A DNA stretch of 16,419 bases from Frankiales bacterium (GTDB lineage: Bacteria; Actinomycetota; Actinomycetes; Mycobacteriales; SCTD01), in assembly GCA_025464915.1 (NCBI GenBank), contig JAODNF010000303.1, positions 1-16,419 of the forward strand, given 5' to 3'. Both the position numbers and the translations under genes were made by a program. Under the pieces are notes generated by a model. The model was given only the letters and a program-made list of their open reading frames with translations. It had not been told where the DNA came from and made no database searches. Numbering within the stretch: the first letter of the stretch is position 1; the number at the start of each line of letters is the position of its first letter. Below are positions 1 to 7,452 of the stretch, in pieces.

Positions 1-803
<803 letters not shown>

Positions 804-813
804 CGGCCCGCTA

Positions 814-1551
814 GTGGGTCTGGAGCGGCTCGCCCCCCAGAGCGAAGGGGGCGAGCCCTCTCCGCAGCTCTCGGCGCGCGAGGCCTGGGGCGTACCGCCG
901 GAGAAGGCGGAGCGGGAGAGGGCGGAGCGCGCGCAACGACCGGCCAAGCGCGGCAAGCCGCAGAAGCCCTTCCCCACCAGGGAATCGCGTGCGGCGAAGG
1001 CCGAGGAGCGTGACCGGCAGCGGGCCGAGGAGATCCAGAAGGACCCGACCGGGTACGCCCGGCAGGTCTGCCTCGACCTGCTGGCCCTCGGCCCGCGGAC
1101 CCGCCTCGAGCTCGCCCGGGCGCTGGCCGGCAAGGGCGTGCCCGAGGAGGCGGCCGAGGCCGTCCTCGAGCGGTTCGAGGACGTCGGCATCATCGACGAC
1201 GCCCTGTTCGCCAGCATGTGGGTCACGTCCCGGCACCGCGGTCGCGGCCTCGCCGGCCGGGCCCTGTCCCAGGAGCTGCGCCGCAAGGGCGTCGACGACG
1301 ACGTCGTGCGCGAGGCCGTGGGAGCGCTGGAGCCCGAGCAGGAGGAGCAGACCGCACGGGAGCTGGTACGACGCAAGCTGGCCTCGACGAAGGGACTGGC
1401 GACGGATGCCAGGATCCGCCGCCTCGCCGGGATGCTCGCCCGCAAGGGCTACTCCGGCGGGCTCGCCTTCCGGGTCGTCAAGGAGGAGCTCGAGGCCGAG
1501 GGCGCCGAGGTTCCCGAGATGGACACTGACGGCCTCTCCCACCTCGGGTAG
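814..1551 (+). CDS. recX: Regulatory protein RecX
   Basis: RecX binds RecA filaments and limits RecA activity. Translated from GTG at 814 it is 245 aa. The first ~75 residues are a charged, probably disordered extension rich in E, R and K. Residues ~78-228 form the RecX core of repeated three-helix units: YARQVCLDLLALGPRTRLEL, then a unit with FEDVGIIDDALFASMWV and the family-typical R-H-R-G-R-G-L-A-G stretch at ~140-148, then LRRKGVDDDVVREAV, then ARKGYSGGLAFRVVKEEL. The GTG at 814 starts ten bases after the recA stop. The frame is open further upstream to 676 inside recA, but that extension is an arginine/serine-rich shadow of recA. No Shine-Dalgarno sequence is visible, so co-translation with recA is likely. 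The exact start is less certain than the identity. Confidence 0.93.
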   Translation: MGLERLAPQSEGGEPSPQLSAREAWGVPPEKAERERAERAQRPAKRGKPQKPFPTRESRAAKAEERDRQRAEEIQKDPTGYARQVCLDLLALGPRTRLELARALAGKGVPEEAAEAVLERFEDVGIIDDALFASMWVTSRHRGRGLAGRALSQELRRKGVDDDVVREAVGALEPEQEEQTARELVRRKLASTKGLATDARIRRLAGMLARKGYSGGLAFRVVKEELEAEGAEVPEMDTDGLSHLG

Positions 1552-1566
1552 TGGCAGGCTGAGGGC

Positions 1567-2658
1567 ATGGCACGCCTCACGCTCGGAGGGACCGACCTGT
1601 CGGTCGTCGGTCGCACCCGCATCTACGTCTGCGGTGTGACGCCGTACGACGTGACGCACCTCGGGCACGCCGCGACCTACGTGTGGGTCGACGCGGTCGA
1701 CCGCGTCCTGCGCCGCCTCGGCAGCTCGGTCGAGGTCTGCCGCAACGTGACGGACGTCGACGACGTGCTGTTCGCCGCGGCCGAGCGCGCCGGTGGCCAC
1801 TACGACCAGTTCGCCGCCGTCCAGCAGTTCCGGTTCGAGCAGGACATGGACGCCCTGGCCGTCCGCAGGCCGACCCACGAGCCGCGGGCGCACGTCTTCA
1901 TCCCGCAGGTCATCGCGCTCGCGCAGACCCTCCTGGACCGCGGTGCCGCCTACGAGTCGGCCGGCTCGGTCTACCTGCCGGCCGCGCCGGTCGTCGCCGG
2001 CCTGGACCCCGCCGAGGCCGAGCGGCTGCTGAAGGAGTACGGCGGCAGGCTGGACGACCCGGCCAAGCGCGACCCCTTCGACCAGGCCGTCTGGCAGCGC
2101 AGCGACGCCCCAGAGCCGGCCTGGGAGAGCCCCTGGGGCGCGGGCCGGCCGGGCTGGCACGCCGAGTGCACCGCGATGGCGCTGAGCACCTACGGCTCCA
2201 GCCTGGACCTGCACGCGGGCGGGGCCGACCTGCGCTTCCCGCACCACGCCTTCGAGGCCGCGCAGGCCGAGGCCGCGACGGGGGTCAGCCCGTTCGCCCG
2301 GGCCTGGATGCACGTCGGCATCGTGCAGCTCGAGGGCCAGAAGATGGCGAAGTCCGTCGGGAACCTGGTGTTCGCCAAGGACCTGCTCGCCGAGACCAGC
2401 GCCGGCACCGTCCGCACGATGCTGCTGGACCGGGCCTTCGACCAGGCCTGGGACTACACCCCGGAGGTTCTGCAGCAGGCCGGTGCCCGCCTCGACGCGC
2501 TCTACGCCGCCGCCGGGACGAAGACCTCCAGCGACAGCGCGTGGGAGCAGGTGCTCGCCGCGCTGGCGGCCGGCCTCGACGTACCGCGGGCCCTGGACAT
2601 CGCCGTCGAGGAGGGCGGCCAGGTCGCCCGGGACCTCACCACCCTGCTCGCCCTGTAG
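1567..2658 (+). CDS. MshC/cysteinyl-tRNA synthetase-like ligase
   Basis: A 363-aa class I synthetase-fold protein that should activate cysteine with ATP. MshC joins cysteine to GlcN-Ins in mycothiol synthesis; CysRS charges tRNA-Cys. Visible: C22 in VCGVTPYD, the HIGH motif as HLGH (31-34) inside THLGHAATY, the NVTDVDD stretch (60-66), GRPGWHAEC (W197, C201), FPHHAFE (H226, H227, E230) and the KMSKS loop as KMAKS (259-263). The THLGHAATY and GRPGWH patterns and the absence of a C-terminal anticodon-binding domain resemble MshC. It is shorter than MshC (about 410 aa), mostly at the N-terminus. E230 lies four residues after H226, where CysRS has its fourth zinc ligand and MshC, as I recall it, does not. 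The start is ATG 1567 with CAGGCT six bases upstream, suggesting leaderless expression. It may be a paralogue of the housekeeping mshC and cysS; substrate is unknown. Confidence 0.8.
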   Translation: MARLTLGGTDLSVVGRTRIYVCGVTPYDVTHLGHAATYVWVDAVDRVLRRLGSSVEVCRNVTDVDDVLFAAAERAGGHYDQFAAVQQFRFEQDMDALAVRRPTHEPRAHVFIPQVIALAQTLLDRGAAYESAGSVYLPAAPVVAGLDPAEAERLLKEYGGRLDDPAKRDPFDQAVWQRSDAPEPAWESPWGAGRPGWHAECTAMALSTYGSSLDLHAGGADLRFPHHAFEAAQAEAATGVSPFARAWMHVGIVQLEGQKMAKSVGNLVFAKDLLAETSAGTVRTMLLDRAFDQAWDYTPEVLQQAGARLDALYAAAGTKTSSDSAWEQVLAALAAGLDVPRALDIAVEEGGQVARDLTTLLAL

Positions 2659-2662
2659 GTCT

Positions 2663-3052
2663 CTAGACCCTCCGGTAGTCGAGCCGCCAGGCCAGCTGCC
2701 ACACGTCGTCGGTGGACCGCTTCTCCCAGTCCCAGGTGAAGCGGTCCTGCGACACGTCGCGGAACACCATCCGCATGCCCGGCCGGCAGAAGACGAAGCC
2801 CTCGTCGGTGCGCCCGCCGGTGAAGTCGAGGTAGCTCCCCTGGTTGTCGACCCAGGTCTGCAGCCACCCGCGGTCGGGGTCGAGGACGGACCACGACCGG
2901 CCCCGCAGCGCGGTGCCGCTCGCGTCGACGATGGCGAAGGTCTCCTCGACGACCCTGCCGTCGAGGACCCGGCGCACCGAGTTGTGGCCGACCGCCCCGT
3001 CAGCCGGGTCGGTGCAGGCCCAGTCGCCGATCCAGAAGTCCAGTTCCTCCAC
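2663..3052 (-). CDS. DUF1579-like small protein
   Basis: A 129-aa protein that opens with LDFWIGDWACTDPADG and continues with VRRVLDGRVVEETF. This is the D-F-W-x-G-x-W...R-V-L-G/D-G pattern typical of DUF1579-like proteins, which are predicted lipocalin-like beta barrels of unknown role. Further Trp/Phe-rich strands follow (WLQTWVDNQGSYLDF, FVFCRPGMRMVFRDV, RFTWDWEKR), consistent with a small beta barrel enclosing a hydrophobic pocket. No signal peptide is seen, so it is probably cytosolic. The GTG start at 3052 has TAGGGT eight bases upstream and no Shine-Dalgarno sequence, suggesting a leaderless transcript. The stop is four bases from the stop of the convergent MshC-like gene. The family assignment is by pattern only; no catalytic residues can be named. 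Confidence 0.7.
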   Translation of the reverse strand: MEELDFWIGDWACTDPADGAVGHNSVRRVLDGRVVEETFAIVDASGTALRGRSWSVLDPDRGWLQTWVDNQGSYLDFTGGRTDEGFVFCRPGMRMVFRDVSQDRFTWDWEKRSTDDVWQLAWRLDYRRV

Positions 3053-3095
3053 GAGACGCGACCCTAGGCAGTGGCCGCGCCGCGGAGGTCACGGT

Positions 3096-3476
3096 TCAGG
3101 CGCAGTCTGACGTCGATGAGGTCATGACGCCGGTCGGTCCGTCGTACACGAGCCACGTAGACACCGCCTGGTGCTTCACGCAGGCGATGAAGGAGATCCC
3201 CACGATCTTCACGTGCACGGGCGTGACGCCGGTGGTGGGCTTGTAGCCCTCGTTCGTCAGGTCGGCGACGTCGACGGTCGGCGTGCCGTTGCTCAGGGTG
3301 TAGGCGCTCTCGGCGGTGACCGCGTTCTTCAGGTCGGACGCCATGGCGGCCTGGTAGCCGCGGCTGCGCACGTGCATGAGCGTCGGCACGGCGATCGCGG
3401 CGAGGATGCCGAGGATGACCATCGTGATGAGGAGCTCGACGAGGGTGAAGCCGTCTTCGCGGGTGTTCGGTCGCAT
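3096..3476 (-). CDS. Type IV pilin-like prepilin
   Basis: A 126-aa prepilin. The short basic leader MRPNTREDG is followed by FTLVELLITMVILGILAAIAVPTL, the class III signal peptide of type IVa pilins and pseudopilins. Prepilin peptidase would cut after G9 and methylate F10, with the conserved Glu at mature position 5 (E14). The remainder is a short globular head with two cysteines (C99, C125) that could form the usual C-terminal disulfide loop, and an LKNAVTAESAYT helix typical of pilins. No pilus assembly ATPase, peptidase or platform gene lies in the window, so this is an orphan gene relative to its machinery. ATG 3476 gives a normal nine-residue leader. An in-frame ATG at 3512 would add 12 residues and cannot be ruled out. 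Role (pilus subunit, minor pilin, DNA uptake) is not determinable. Confidence 0.85.
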   Translation of the reverse strand: MRPNTREDGFTLVELLITMVILGILAAIAVPTLMHVRSRGYQAAMASDLKNAVTAESAYTLSNGTPTVDVADLTNEGYKPTTGVTPVHVKIVGISFIACVKHQAVSTWLVYDGPTGVMTSSTSDCA

Positions 3477-3509
3477 AGGACCAGGCTGTCCGGGTCTGCA
3501 CCTTGTGCC

Positions 3510-3530
3510 CATGGCGACCCCGGATGGTTC
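3510..3530 (-). promoter_or_regulatory. 21-bp motif shared with the EAL-gene leader
   Basis: Read on the minus strand this segment is GAACCATCCGGGGTCG followed by CCATG. It matches the segment at 9274-9294 in 17 of 21 positions. It lies 34 bases before the pilin start. Both copies lie just upstream of genes linked in other bacteria to surface behaviour (pilin and EAL), so a shared operator or promoter element is inferred. The spacing does not fit a standard -35/-10 pair. Confidence 0.4.
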
Positions 3531-3553
3531 GGTATGGCCGGAGGTGTCGCGGC

Positions 3554-3587
3554 CGAACGGAGCAGTGGCGTGGCGAACGGAGCAGTG
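3554..3587 (+). repeat. Tandem direct repeat in pilin/secreted-protein intergenic region
   Basis: CGAACGGAGCAGTG occurs exactly at 3554-3567 and again at 3574-3587. The 20-base period puts both copies on nearly the same face of the helix. It sits between the divergent pilin (start 3476) and the secreted-protein gene (start 3657), so it could be a pair of operator half-sites for either. No function is known to me. Confidence 0.6.
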
Positions 3588-3642
3588 CGGTCGGGCAGGA
3601 ACGCGGCCCAGGACGTCGAACCCTGAAGCACCCCAGCGCACC

Positions 3643-3648
3643 CAGGAG
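3643..3648 (+). promoter_or_regulatory. Shine-Dalgarno for secreted protein at 3657
   Basis: CAGGAG lies eight bases before ATG 3657 and fixes that start. The surrounding ACCCAGGAGC is repeated exactly before the ATG at 5665, with the same CAGGAG-to-ATG spacing, so both secreted-protein genes have the same type of leader. Confidence 0.7.
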
Positions 3649-3656
3649 CTCAAGCC

Positions 3657-4130
3657 ATGTCGCGTCGCCCCGTGCTCGCCGTCGCCCTGATCGCCGCCGC
3701 AGCGATCAGCGCGGCCCCCGCCCACGCAGCCAAGCCGAAGCCGAAGCCGAAGCCGATCACCGGCAGCTACGACCTCACCCTGTACCCGGACGCGACCGTC
3801 GACGTCGTCGGTCAGGTGCCGGGCAGCAGCCCGGTCTGCGGCACGCTGCCGCAGTCGATGGACAAGCACCCGTTCACCGTGCCGGCGGCCGGCAAGCTCG
3901 TCGTCGACCTGGTGAGCCCGGACCCGACGCCGGCTGCGTCCCCGCTGCACGCGGACTGGGACCTGTACCTGCTCGACAGCAGCGGCGCGGTCGTCGACTC
4001 CTCGCACTCCGAGTTCGCCACGGAGCACACCGAGGACAAGTTCAAGAAGAAGACGCCGCTGACCCTGCTGGTCTGCAACGTCACCGGTGAGACGACCGGC
4101 ACCGTGAAGTACTCCTTCACCTACGCCTGA
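3657..4130 (+). CDS. Small secreted PPC-like protein
   Basis: A 157-aa exported protein of unknown function. Residues 1-24 form a Sec signal peptide (MSRRP, a hydrophobic Ala-rich core, then AHA|A). Next comes a short Lys-Pro spacer (AKPKPKPKP) encoded by four exact AAGCCG hexamers at 3732-3755. The rest looks like a beta-sandwich resembling the bacterial pre-peptidase C-terminal (PPC) fold: HPFTVPAAGKLVVDLVSP, ADWDLYLLDSSGAVVDSSHS (the D-x-D-L-Y-L signature) and a terminal VKYSFTYA strand. C61 and C140 could form a disulfide. It is a stand-alone version of the type of domain at the C-terminus of the protein at 5665-7443, on the other side of miaB. It stops 16 bases before miaB and its 3' end carries the likely miaB promoter. 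The domain call is by pattern and moderate. Confidence 0.8.
   Translation: MSRRPVLAVALIAAAAISAAPAHAAKPKPKPKPITGSYDLTLYPDATVDVVGQVPGSSPVCGTLPQSMDKHPFTVPAAGKLVVDLVSPDPTPAASPLHADWDLYLLDSSGAVVDSSHSEFATEHTEDKFKKKTPLTLLVCNVTGETTGTVKYSFTYA
3732..3755 (+). repeat. AAGCCG hexamer repeat encoding a Lys-Pro spacer
   Basis: Four exact AAGCCG copies directly after the signal-peptide coding region of the secreted protein at 3657. They encode KPKPKPKP, a stiff basic spacer between the cleavage site and the domain, and are in frame whatever the copy number. Confidence 0.85.
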
Positions 4131-4134
4131 CACC

Positions 4135-4140
4135 TACCCT
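4135..4140 (+). promoter_or_regulatory. Leaderless-type -10 box of miaB
   Basis: TACCCT ends six bases before the GTG at 4147 and no Shine-Dalgarno sequence is present. This TANNNT-N6-RTG layout is the known actinobacterial pattern for transcripts that begin at the start codon. It supports GTG 4147 as the miaB start. Confidence 0.6.
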
Positions 4141-4146
4141 GGTCCG

Positions 4147-5571
4147 GTGAGCCGGACGTACGAGGTGCGCACCTACGGGTGCCAGATGAACGTGCACGAC
4201 AGCGAGCGCATCAGCGGCCTGCTCGACGAGGCCGGCTACGTGCCGGCTGCGGAGGGCGCGACGCCTGACCTCGTGGTCTTCAACACCTGCGCCGTGCGCG
4301 AGAACGCCGACAACAAGCTCTACGGGAACCTCGGCCACCTCAAGCCGGTGAAGGACGCCCACCCGGGCATGCAGATCGCGGTCGGCGGCTGCCTCGCGCA
4401 GAAGGACCAGGGCCGAATCGTCGAGAAGGCACCCTACGTCGACGTCGTCTTCGGGACCCACAACGTCGGGTCCCTCCCGGTGCTGCTCGAGCGCGCGCGG
4501 GTCGAGCAGGCCGCGCAGGTCGAGCTGCTGGAGTCCCTCGAGGTCTTCCCTTCGACCCTGCCCGCGCGCCGCGAGTCGACGTACGCCGCCTGGGTCTCGA
4601 TCAGCGTTGGGTGCGACAACACCTGCACCTTCTGCATCGTCCCCTCGCTGCGCGGCAAGGAGGAGGACCGGCGTCCCGGTGACGTGCTGCGCGAGGTGGA
4701 AGTCCTTGTGCAGCAAGGGGTTCTCGAGGTCACGCTGCTCGGTCAGAACGTCAACTCCTACGGCCGCTCCTTCGGCGACAGGGACGCTTTCGGCAAGCTC
4801 CTGCGGGCCGTCGGTGCGACCGGCCTCGAGCGGATCCGCTTCACGAGCCCGCACCCACGCGACTTCACCGACGACGTCATTTCGGCGATGGCCGAAACGC
4901 TGGCGGTCTGCCCGAGCCTGCACATGCCGCTGCAGTCCGGCTCCGACGACGTGCTGCGCAGGATGCGCCGGTCCTACCGGTCCGAGCGCTACCTGGGCAT
5001 TCTCGACCGGGTCCGCGCGCAGATCCCCGACGCCGCGATCACGACGGACGTCATCGTGGGCTTCCCCGGTGAGACCGACGCGGACTTCGAGCAGACGCTG
5101 CGCGTCGTCGAGGCGTCCCGCTTCGCCGGCGCCTTCACCTTCCAGTACTCGACGCGCCCCGGCACGCCCGCGGCCGACTACCCCGACCAGGTGCCGCCTG
5201 AGGTCGTGGCCGTGCGCTACCAGCGGTTCGCCGCGCTGCAGGACCGCATCACCCACGAGGGCATGCAGGCTCAGGTCGGCAGGACCGTCGAGGTGCTGCT
5301 GTCCAAGGGCGAGGGCCGCAAGGACGGGCCCGACCGGATGACCGGCCGCGCCCGCGACAACCGGCTCGTCCACCTGTCCCGGGTCGAGGGCGCCCGCCCG
5401 GGCGACGTCGTCGAGACCGTCGTGACCGGCTCGGCGCCGCACTACCTGCTCGCTGACGGCCCGCTGCTGTCGCACCGGCGCACCCGAGCGGGTGACCTGC
5501 ACGAGGCGGGTACGGCGACGCGGACCCCCGGCGTCAGCCTCGGCATGCCTACCGTCGGCGCCCCTGCCTGA
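4147..5571 (+). CDS. miaB: tRNA-2-methylthio-N6-dimethylallyladenosine synthase MiaB
   Basis: MiaB is a radical-SAM methylthiotransferase that converts i6A37 to ms2i6A37 in tRNAs reading U-starting codons. At 474 aa it is of normal length. The N-terminal MTTase domain carries the three auxiliary-cluster cysteines: C12 in YGCQMN, C48 in NTCAVRE and C82 in GGCLAQ. The radical-SAM CxxxCxxC motif is C156-C160-C163 (SVGCDNTCTFCIVPSLRG), followed by LLGQNVNSYG, the SPHP segment, HMPLQSGSD, and TTDVIVGFPGET. The C-terminal ~100 residues contain a TRAM RNA-binding domain. The final ~40 residues are a less conserved tail. The substrate is supplied by MiaA, encoded ~2.8 kb downstream with two accessory genes between. 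The GTG start is set by MSRTYEVRTYGCQMN at the canonical distance and by the upstream TACCCT. Confidence 0.97.
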   Translation: MSRTYEVRTYGCQMNVHDSERISGLLDEAGYVPAAEGATPDLVVFNTCAVRENADNKLYGNLGHLKPVKDAHPGMQIAVGGCLAQKDQGRIVEKAPYVDVVFGTHNVGSLPVLLERARVEQAAQVELLESLEVFPSTLPARRESTYAAWVSISVGCDNTCTFCIVPSLRGKEEDRRPGDVLREVEVLVQQGVLEVTLLGQNVNSYGRSFGDRDAFGKLLRAVGATGLERIRFTSPHPRDFTDDVISAMAETLAVCPSLHMPLQSGSDDVLRRMRRSYRSERYLGILDRVRAQIPDAAITTDVIVGFPGETDADFEQTLRVVEASRFAGAFTFQYSTRPGTPAADYPDQVPPEVVAVRYQRFAALQDRITHEGMQAQVGRTVEVLLSKGEGRKDGPDRMTGRARDNRLVHLSRVEGARPGDVVETVVTGSAPHYLLADGPLLSHRRTRAGDLHEAGTATRTPGVSLGMPTVGAPA

Positions 5572-5650
5572 CTGCTTGCACGGAGTCCCTTTCGCGAGGT
5601 TTGGGTTGCGGTGGCGTTGAGAGGGAAGTTTCTTCTCATCCTCGTCAACC

Positions 5651-5656
5651 CAGGAG
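5651..5656 (+). promoter_or_regulatory. Shine-Dalgarno deciding the start at 5665
   Basis: CAGGAG lies eight bases upstream of ATG 5665, which starts a clean signal peptide. The upstream in-frame GTG at 5611 has no such site and would put 18 residues before the signal peptide, so 5665 is preferred. The 93 bases after miaB (5572-5664) hold the leader of this gene; no convincing terminator is seen there. Confidence 0.7.
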
Positions 5657-5664
5657 CCCCCTCG

Positions 5665-7443
5665 ATGCGTCTGACGCGCCCGGCCGTCCTGCTCGCCTCC
5701 ACCTCCGTGGTCGCCCTCGTGGCCCTCGTCGGCACGTCCGGGCCGGCGTCCGCGCTCAGCGGCACCCCGACCTTCACCAACCTCGCGGCGCCTGCCTCGT
5801 TCAGCGGCGCCAACTCCGCGGGTGAGCCGAGCCTGGGCGTCAACGGCAGCACCGGCGCCTTGATGTACATGTCGGGGACCACGACCGCCAAGATCACGGT
5901 CAGCGGCGCCGGGGCGGCGACCTGGACCGACGTGACGCCGCCGACGAGCGTCGCCAACATCGACCCGATCCTCGCGACCGACCGGGCCACCGGCCGCACC
6001 TTCGCGGGCGGGCTGGCGGGCGAGTGCTCGTCGCTCGCCTACTCCGACAGCGACGGCAGCAGCTGGACCCAGCAGGGCAACGCCTGCGCCGGCGTGCTCG
6101 ACCACGAGAGCATCGGCAGCGGCCCGTGGAAGGGCGCGGCGCCGCTGGGCAGCACCTACAGCCGCGCTGTCTACTACTGCGCGCAGAACGGCAACGACGC
6201 CTGCGCGACCAGCAGCAACGGCGGCCTCACCTTCGGCCAGCCGGTCCTGGTGAGCGGGGCGTGCAGCAGCCTGCACGGCCACATCAAGGTGAGTGCCGAC
6301 GGCACCGCGTACCTGCCCAACGCGCACTGCGGCGGCCTAGCCGGCGGCGGGATCACCACCAACAACGGCGGTGCCTGGACGTCGTACACGATTCCCGGCT
6401 CCTCCGAGCCCACGAACGGCTTCGACCCGTCGGTCGCGACGACGCCGGACAACACGGTCTACGAGGCCTGGCAGGGCGGCAACAACCACCCGATGGTGGC
6501 CGTCTCCAAGACCCACGGCAGCACCTGGACGACCCCGGTGGACCTCGGCGCCACCATGAACCCCGCGATCGTCACCAGCACCTTCCAGGCGGTGACCGCG
6601 GGCGACAACGGCCGGGCCGCCGTCGCCTACCTCGGATCCACCACGGGCGGTGACCCGTTCGCAGCCTCCTGGCCGGGCGTCTGGGACCTCTACGTCTCCT
6701 ACACCCACGACGGCGGCGTCAGCTGGACGACCGTGAAGGCCACCACCGACCCGGTGCAGCGGGGCTGGATGTGCGCGGGCGGCACCAGCTGCGGCAGCGG
6801 TCGCAACCTGCTCGACTTCATGGACGCCAACCTCACCAAGGACGGCCGCGTCGTGGTCGGGTACGCCGACGGCTGCATCAACGCGTGCGCCGCGGCGAAC
6901 GGGACGGCGGCCCAGTCGACGGACTCCTACGCGACCGTGGCCTACCAGAGCAGCGGCCTCGGCCTGCTGAGCGCCTACGACACCGCCGGCACACCCACGC
7001 CGACGCCGACCGCGACCGCCACGGCTACGGTGAGCCCGAGCGCGAGCCCGTCGCCGACCGCCAGCCCGACCGGCGGGACCGACCCCGACCCGGCGACGCC
7101 GACGGTCACCAGCGGCCAGGCGCGCACGGCCAGCAGCGCCCCCACCGCCGGCAGCTACCAGTACACGAAGATCCTGGTGCCGGCCGGCAAGAGCCAGCTC
7201 AAGGTCGCCATGACCGGACCGTCCTGCGGCACCCTCGGGCTTTCCTGCAACCCGGACCTCGACCTCTACGTGGGCAACGGCGTGAAGCCGACCACGACGG
7301 CCAACAACGGGTCGAGCGCCTCGACGGGCAACAGCGAGACGATCACCGTCGCCAGCCCGGCCGCCGCCTACTGGTACATCGGCGTCTACGTCTACAGCGG
7401 GACGAAGGCCGGCAGCTACACGGTCACGGCCACCCTCACCTAA
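5665..7443 (+). CDS. Secreted sialidase-fold (BNR/Asp-box) protein with C-terminal PPC domain
   Basis: A 592-aa extracellular protein. Residues 1-30 are a Sec signal peptide ending ASA. Residues ~35-440 resemble a sialidase-type beta propeller. At least five Asp-box-like turns are visible: SDSDGSSW (127-134), SSNGGLTF (183-190), TNNGGAW (232-238), SKTHGSTW (281-288) and THDGGVSW (347-354). Ten cysteines in this part suggest disulfides. A Thr/Pro/Ser/Ala-rich linker (~443-472, with TPTPTPTATATAT) leads to a PPC domain (~485-592) with a CGTLGLSCNPDLDLYVG core and a terminal GSYTVTATLT strand. Asp boxes are structural, so the propeller does not prove glycosidase activity; I cannot assign the catalytic Arg triad, Tyr or Glu. 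It has no LPxTG sorting signal, so it is probably released. Glycan binding or hydrolysis is a guess. Confidence 0.88.
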   Translation: MRLTRPAVLLASTSVVALVALVGTSGPASALSGTPTFTNLAAPASFSGANSAGEPSLGVNGSTGALMYMSGTTTAKITVSGAGAATWTDVTPPTSVANIDPILATDRATGRTFAGGLAGECSSLAYSDSDGSSWTQQGNACAGVLDHESIGSGPWKGAAPLGSTYSRAVYYCAQNGNDACATSSNGGLTFGQPVLVSGACSSLHGHIKVSADGTAYLPNAHCGGLAGGGITTNNGGAWTSYTIPGSSEPTNGFDPSVATTPDNTVYEAWQGGNNHPMVAVSKTHGSTWTTPVDLGATMNPAIVTSTFQAVTAGDNGRAAVAYLGSTTGGDPFAASWPGVWDLYVSYTHDGGVSWTTVKATTDPVQRGWMCAGGTSCGSGRNLLDFMDANLTKDGRVVVGYADGCINACAAANGTAAQSTDSYATVAYQSSGLGLLSAYDTAGTPTPTPTATATATVSPSASPSPTASPTGGTDPDPATPTVTSGQARTASSAPTAGSYQYTKILVPAGKSQLKVAMTGPSCGTLGLSCNPDLDLYVGNGVKPTTTANNGSSASTGNSETITVASPAAAYWYIGVYVYSGTKAGSYTVTATLT

Positions 7444-7446
7444 CCT
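7441..7446 (+). promoter_or_regulatory. Leaderless-type -10 box of the EamA gene
   Basis: TAACCT ends six bases before GTG 7453. Its TAA is also the stop codon of the preceding secreted-protein gene, so promoter and stop share bases. No Shine-Dalgarno sequence is visible before the GTG. Confidence 0.55.
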
Positions 7447-7452
7447 GGCGCG

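Noticed and set aside
811..2313. 500-codon open frame on the minus strand across recX and the MshC-like gene
   Set aside because: Composition (Leu, Gly, Arg, Val, Ala) with no domain pattern; antisense to two well-supported genes. Long antisense open frames are expected at this G+C content.
2659..2670. GGTCT-CT-AGACC near-palindrome between the convergent MshC-like and DUF1579-like genes
   Set aside because: Five-base stem with a two-base loop and no T-run; too weak to call a terminator.
3477..3512. Upstream ATG (3512) as the pilin start
   Set aside because: Would give a 21-residue leader instead of the usual short basic one and lies in the motif shared with the EAL leader; kept only as an alternative.
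4117..6327. 736-codon minus-strand open frame over miaB and the secreted protein
   Set aside because: Low-complexity Arg/Ala/Gly/Val/His composition, no signal or domain pattern; shadow of miaB and its neighbour.
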